From Streptomyces qinglanensis (GTDB taxonomy: Bacteria; Actinomycetota; Actinomycetes; Streptomycetales; Streptomycetaceae): a DNA stretch of 64,000 nt. Shown here piece by piece: positions 60,933 to 64,000 of the stretch. A model generated the notes under the pieces. The model was not told where the DNA came from, searched no databases, and was given only the letters and a program-made list of their open reading frames with translations. Position 1 is the stretch's first letter. Each line of letters starts with the position of its first letter. The stretch covers positions 133,409 to 197,408 of the forward strand of contig NZ_FOGO01000015.1 of assembly GCF_900111245.1 (NCBI RefSeq), in the 5' to 3' direction. The position numbers and the translations under genes were made by a program.

Positions 60933-61641
60933 CGTCCCCGCCGGCCGGACACGACGGGGGCCGGCGGCGCAGGTCCTCGGGTCCGGTCCCGTGCGCCCGG
61001 CCCGGACCCGGCGCCCCGGGGGCCGCCGCGCGAGCCCGGCCCCGCAGCCGCAGCCGGATCCCGCGGGCCCCTTCGTGCACCAGCGTGATCGTGAACGCCA
61101 GCGCCAGCCCCAGCGCCACCCCGTACAGCGGCGTCTCCTCGAACGCCGCCCCGCCCGCATACCCCAGGCAGGCCGAGTAGACCGCCCAGCTCACCGCGGC
61201 GACGGCGGCGTACCGCGTGAACGACCGGCGGGGGAACCCCGTCGCGCCGGTGGTGAGGGTGGCGGCCGTCCGCCCTCCCGGGATGTAGCGCGCCGCCACC
61301 AGCACGAGCCCGCCCCGCTCGGCCAGCATCCGCCCCACCCGCTCGTACACCCGCCGCGCCCGGCTCCCCTCCTTCAGCCGTGCCTGCACCCGGGCCCCCG
61401 AGCGCCGTCCGATCGCATACGAGACGTGGTCCCCGGCCAACGCACCCAGCGCCGCCACCAGGACCACCAGCACCAGCGCCGGCTCGCCCTGCGCCGCGGC
61501 GAACACCCCCAGGGTGATCACCAGCGTCTCGCTCGGCACCACCGGGAAGAACCCGTCCAGCATCGCGACTCCGAACAGCGCCACATACACCCACGGTGTA
61601 CTGACGAGACCCTCGACCGCATGCACTGCCGCATCGTTCAT
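60880..61641 (-). CDS. DedA-family membrane protein
   Basis: A 253-aa SNARE-associated (DedA/PF09335) membrane protein. Visible: VEGLVSTPWVYVALFGVAMLDGFFPVVPSETLVI, the GDHVSYAIGRRSG segment, and the conserved RYIPGGRTAATLTTGATGFP. Membrane helices lie on both sides. DedA proteins support membrane lipid (undecaprenyl phosphate or PE) handling in other bacteria. The last ~45 residues are a basic Pro/Gly-rich tail, part of which overlaps the end of proC on the other strand. Start at the conserved MNDAAVHAVE. Confidence 0.9.
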   Translation of the reverse strand: MNDAAVHAVEGLVSTPWVYVALFGVAMLDGFFPVVPSETLVITLGVFAAAQGEPALVLVVLVAALGALAGDHVSYAIGRRSGARVQARLKEGSRARRVYERVGRMLAERGGLVLVAARYIPGGRTAATLTTGATGFPRRSFTRYAAVAAVSWAVYSACLGYAGGAAFEETPLYGVALGLALAFTITLVHEGARGIRLRLRGRARAAAPGAPGPGRAHGTGPEDLRRRPPSCPAGGDASRRVRGCGRGRPRWRR

Positions 61642-61751
61642 GGCCCGGAACGTACGGAGCAGCACAGCCGGTCGGCAGCGCACGATCGTCGCCGGGTGCC
61701 CTGCACTTTCGACAGAGGTGCGGTCCCCACCCGCCGCGTACCGTGACCGGC

Positions 61752-63446
61752 GTGACCTCACCCGCACGTGCCCCCCGCCGCACGGACCGGCTGCGGAAGG
61801 CCGCGCGCAAGGGACCGGGCGCGGGTCTGCGTACGGCCCTGCGCCGCCCCAGGGCCCGTGCGGCCCTGAACGATGCCGCTCTGTGGCTGCTCATGGCCTG
61901 GCCCCTGGCCACGGTGCACGACGTGCCACTCCTGCTCCGGGTTCCGGCCGCCCCGCTGCTCGCCCTCGCGGCAGCCCTCAGCCGCCGGGCGCCCCTCGCG
62001 GCCGCGGCCGTACCCGCCGCGCTCAGCCTCGCCGCCACACCGGAACTGTTCACCAGCACCTTCTGCCCGGCCCTGGTCGCGCTCAGCTTTCTGCTCGGCC
62101 GCCGCGCGGAGCACGTGCGCCCCTCGATCGTCGCCGCCGCAGTGCTGTGCGCGGCCGGACTCGTCTCCGCGCTCACGCTGCCGGGCGCCGACCTGTGGGA
62201 CTGGTTCACCCTGGTCACGACGGTCGTCTTCGCCGCGGTACTGCCCTGGCTGCTGGGCCGCTTCCGCCGCCAGCAGTACGAACTCCAGAGCGCGGGCTGG
62301 GAGCTGGCCGCCCGGATGGAGCGGGAACACCGACTGGTCGCCGAGCGCACCCGGCTGCGCGAGCGCTCCCGGATCGCGGGAGACATGCACGACTCCCTCG
62401 GCCACGACCTCAGCCTCATCGCCGTGCGGGCCGCCGGGCTCCAGGTCTCCCCGGGGGTGGACGAGGACGCCCGCGCCTCGGCGGCCGAACTCCGGCAGGC
62501 CGCCGCCGACGCCACCGAACGCCTCCACCGGATCATCGGGCTGCTCCGGCAGGACACGACCGGGCTCCCGCAGGACGCCCCCGGGAGCACCTCCGAGACC
62601 GTCCCTGAACTGGTCGGCCGCACCGCCGCCTCCGGAGTCGACATCGTCCTCCACCAGCACGGCACCGACGTGGCGCCGGAGACGCCCGGAGCCCTGTCCG
62701 CCCCGCTGCCCCCGATGGTCGACCGGGCCGTCCACCGGGTGGTGCAGGAAGCGGTCACCAACGCGACGAAGCACGCCCCCGGTTCCCGCATCGCCGTCGA
62801 CCTGCGCCGGGAGGAGGACCGCCTGAGTGTGCGGGTGCACAACTCCGCAGCGGCGTACGCGCCGCCGGACGCCGTCCCGCCGGCCCCGGAGAGCGGCTCC
62901 GGCACCGGCCTGATCGGTCTGGACGAACGCGTCCGCCAGCTCGGCGGCACCTTCCGGGCCCGTCCCGCCCGGGACGGCTTCGAGGTGGCGGCCCGCCTCC
63001 CGCTCACCCCCGGGCCGCCCTCGCCTACCTCCTCGGATGCGCTGACCGGCACGTCCCGCTCGCAGGAGGAACTGGCCCAGGCCCGCAGACGCGTGCACCG
63101 CGGCGTGGTCAACGCCCTGTGGATCCCGGCAGCCGCCACTGCAGCGCTGGCGGTCCTCATGTACGGCTTCCAGATCTACACCTCACACGCATCGGTGCTC
63201 TCCCGCGGCACCTACGACGCGCTGCGCATCGGCGCCCCGGAGAGGGTCGTGGCGCCGAGCCTGCCCGGGTACCAGTACGACGAGGAGACCCGGCCGTCCG
63301 GTGTCCCCCCGGACCCCGCCGACAGCGACGCGTGCCGCTTCTACCGCACCGCCACCTTCGCCGACTCGCCGCTGTACCGGCTCTGCTTCCGGGACGGCAG
63401 GCTCTCCGCCAAGGACCGCGTGACCCGGGACCGGGACGACCGCTGA
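61752..63446 (+). CDS. Orphan sensor histidine kinase with C-terminal membrane anchor
   Basis: A 564-aa NarL-type kinase. Four or five N-terminal hydrophobic segments are followed by a HisKA_3 region RIAGDMHDSLGHDLSLIAV with His213, then HATPase motifs (VVQEAVTNATKHAPGS, GTGLIGLDERVRQLGG). Unusually, another membrane helix (NALWIPAAATAALAVLMYGF) follows the ATPase domain, ending in a ~85-residue extracytoplasmic domain with two cysteines (DACRFYRTATF, LYRLCFRDG). The GTG at 61752, 7 nt after TACCGT, is favoured as a leaderless start; GTG 61743 is the alternative. No response regulator lies within the window. Confidence 0.85.
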   Translation: MTSPARAPRRTDRLRKAARKGPGAGLRTALRRPRARAALNDAALWLLMAWPLATVHDVPLLLRVPAAPLLALAAALSRRAPLAAAAVPAALSLAATPELFTSTFCPALVALSFLLGRRAEHVRPSIVAAAVLCAAGLVSALTLPGADLWDWFTLVTTVVFAAVLPWLLGRFRRQQYELQSAGWELAARMEREHRLVAERTRLRERSRIAGDMHDSLGHDLSLIAVRAAGLQVSPGVDEDARASAAELRQAAADATERLHRIIGLLRQDTTGLPQDAPGSTSETVPELVGRTAASGVDIVLHQHGTDVAPETPGALSAPLPPMVDRAVHRVVQEAVTNATKHAPGSRIAVDLRREEDRLSVRVHNSAAAYAPPDAVPPAPESGSGTGLIGLDERVRQLGGTFRARPARDGFEVAARLPLTPGPPSPTSSDALTGTSRSQEELAQARRRVHRGVVNALWIPAAATAALAVLMYGFQIYTSHASVLSRGTYDALRIGAPERVVAPSLPGYQYDEETRPSGVPPDPADSDACRFYRTATFADSPLYRLCFRDGRLSAKDRVTRDRDDR

Positions 63447-63773
63447 CGGCAGTGGCCGGGGGCCGGGAGGGCCGGGAGGGCCGGGGCGGGGGAAGGGGAG
63501 AGGGGGGAGTCCACGAGATGACTGTTGAGGTGGCTGCTGAGGCGGGCGGGACGGACGAGGCAGACAAGGCAGACGAGGCAACGGAGACGAAATCGGCAGT
63601 TGACACGGTGGCCATCGGTCCGTAAGGTTCCTCGGGTTGTCAGCGGCCGGTCACGGCTTCTGGTGACTCCTCCCGCCGTTCCGGCGGATCCTCTACTACT
63701 GAGCGCACTCCCTTTGCGGGGGTCTGTTCGTCGTGCCTTGGCATGGTGAATTGCTTTTGCGGTTCGGCTCGAT

Positions 63774-64000
63774 TTGGAGCCGGGCGGGGAAAGGCCCTAA
63801 AGTAGCGGTCAGCCGGAAGGCGCCCCGCCGACAGGGGAATCCGATTCGGGAGACGGCACGGAAACGGGCCGGAAAACGGATCTGATAGAGTCGGAGACAC
63901 CGAAAGGGCAAACGTCCGGAGAAACCGGTACTGCATCGTCAGAACCGATTGGTTTCGAAGGAAGCGTCCGTTCCTTGAGAACTCAACAGCGTGCCAAAAG
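63774..64000 (+). promoter_or_regulatory. rRNA operon promoters and leader (16S lies beyond the edge)
   Basis: TTGGAG (63774-63779), 18-bp spacer, TAAAGT (63798-63803) forms one promoter. TCTGATAGAGT (63881-63891) contains a second -10, TAGAGT, in a context familiar from streptomycete rrn promoters. The final stretch TCCTTGAGAACTCAACAGC and GTGCCAAAAG is the standard sequence upstream of 16S rRNA in this genus. The 63447-63773 region after the kinase gene shows G-rich tracts (63456-63510), one weak 35-codon ORF, and no convincing gene. Confidence 0.85.

Noticed and set aside
63518..63625. 35-codon acidic ORF with a G-rich upstream stretch between the kinase and the rRNA leader
   Set aside because: Composition is low-complexity and there is no recognisable homology; the G-rich tract is likely chance rather than a ribosome-binding site.

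Overview
The window is chromosomal DNA from a streptomycete, most likely a Streptomyces species. The signs are very high G+C, strong G/C preference at third codon positions, frequent GTG starts, many ATGA/GTGA stop-start overlaps, and characteristic actinobacterial genes (lsr2, disA, clpC without a ctsR-type operon, an extra nuoD copy). The last ~30 bases match the spacer that precedes 16S rRNA in Streptomyces, so an rRNA operon should begin just past the right edge. Nearly everything is conserved core housekeeping DNA; no phage, IS, integrase, CRISPR or tRNA was seen.

Layout. 1-6.5 kb: folate synthesis (folE on +; folP, an NTF2-like gene, folB, folK and a DUF3180 membrane gene on -) followed by two coupled PH-domain membrane genes. 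6.5-8.8 kb: the extra NADH dehydrogenase subunit D and a coiled-coil membrane protein. 8.8-12.8 kb: a complete glycine betaine/choline-type ABC importer, arranged divergently around a promoter region with 13-bp repeats. 13-19.6 kb: a disulfide oxidoreductase, a MidA/NDUFAF7-type methyltransferase, a NarL-type two-component pair and an ArsR-type regulator. 19.6-25.2 kb: a tightly coupled cofactor operon (DUF2520 reductase-like gene, panC, nadB, nadC, coaX) linking pantothenate/CoA and NAD synthesis.

25.5-31.3 kb: small hypothetical genes, a BlaI-type repressor, a GNAT acetyltransferase, lsr2 and clpC. The clpC upstream region has two exact ClgR-type boxes and a SigR-type promoter. 31.4-37.4 kb: two paralogous NACHT (STAND) NTPases, the second with a leucine-rich-repeat-like C-terminus. 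These are the best candidates here for an undercharacterised, perhaps immunity-related, system. 37.8-44.6 kb: a secreted M23 peptidase, a TetR/MFS efflux pair with a clear operator, mutY, an exported protein and the c-di-AMP synthase disA. 44.8-54.3 kb: radA, a membrane protein mixing sigma-factor-like and anti-sigma-like motifs, a Cys-rich hypothetical, a Ppx/GppA phosphatase, a sugar epimerase-like gene, a TetR gene and ilvD. 54.4-63.4 kb: a small membrane protein, an ArsR gene with a membrane partner, an MMPL transporter, an ABC-2 exporter behind a palindromic operator, proC, a DedA protein and an orphan histidine kinase with an unusual C-terminal membrane segment. 63.45-64 kb: rRNA operon promoters and leader.

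Two window-wide themes stand out. About fourteen genes have a TANNNT-type -10 element ending 6-7 nt before the start codon, nearly all without a Shine-Dalgarno sequence, which suggests leaderless mRNAs. Several genes (folE, nuoD2, disA) have short tandem repeats directly after, or running through, their stop codon.
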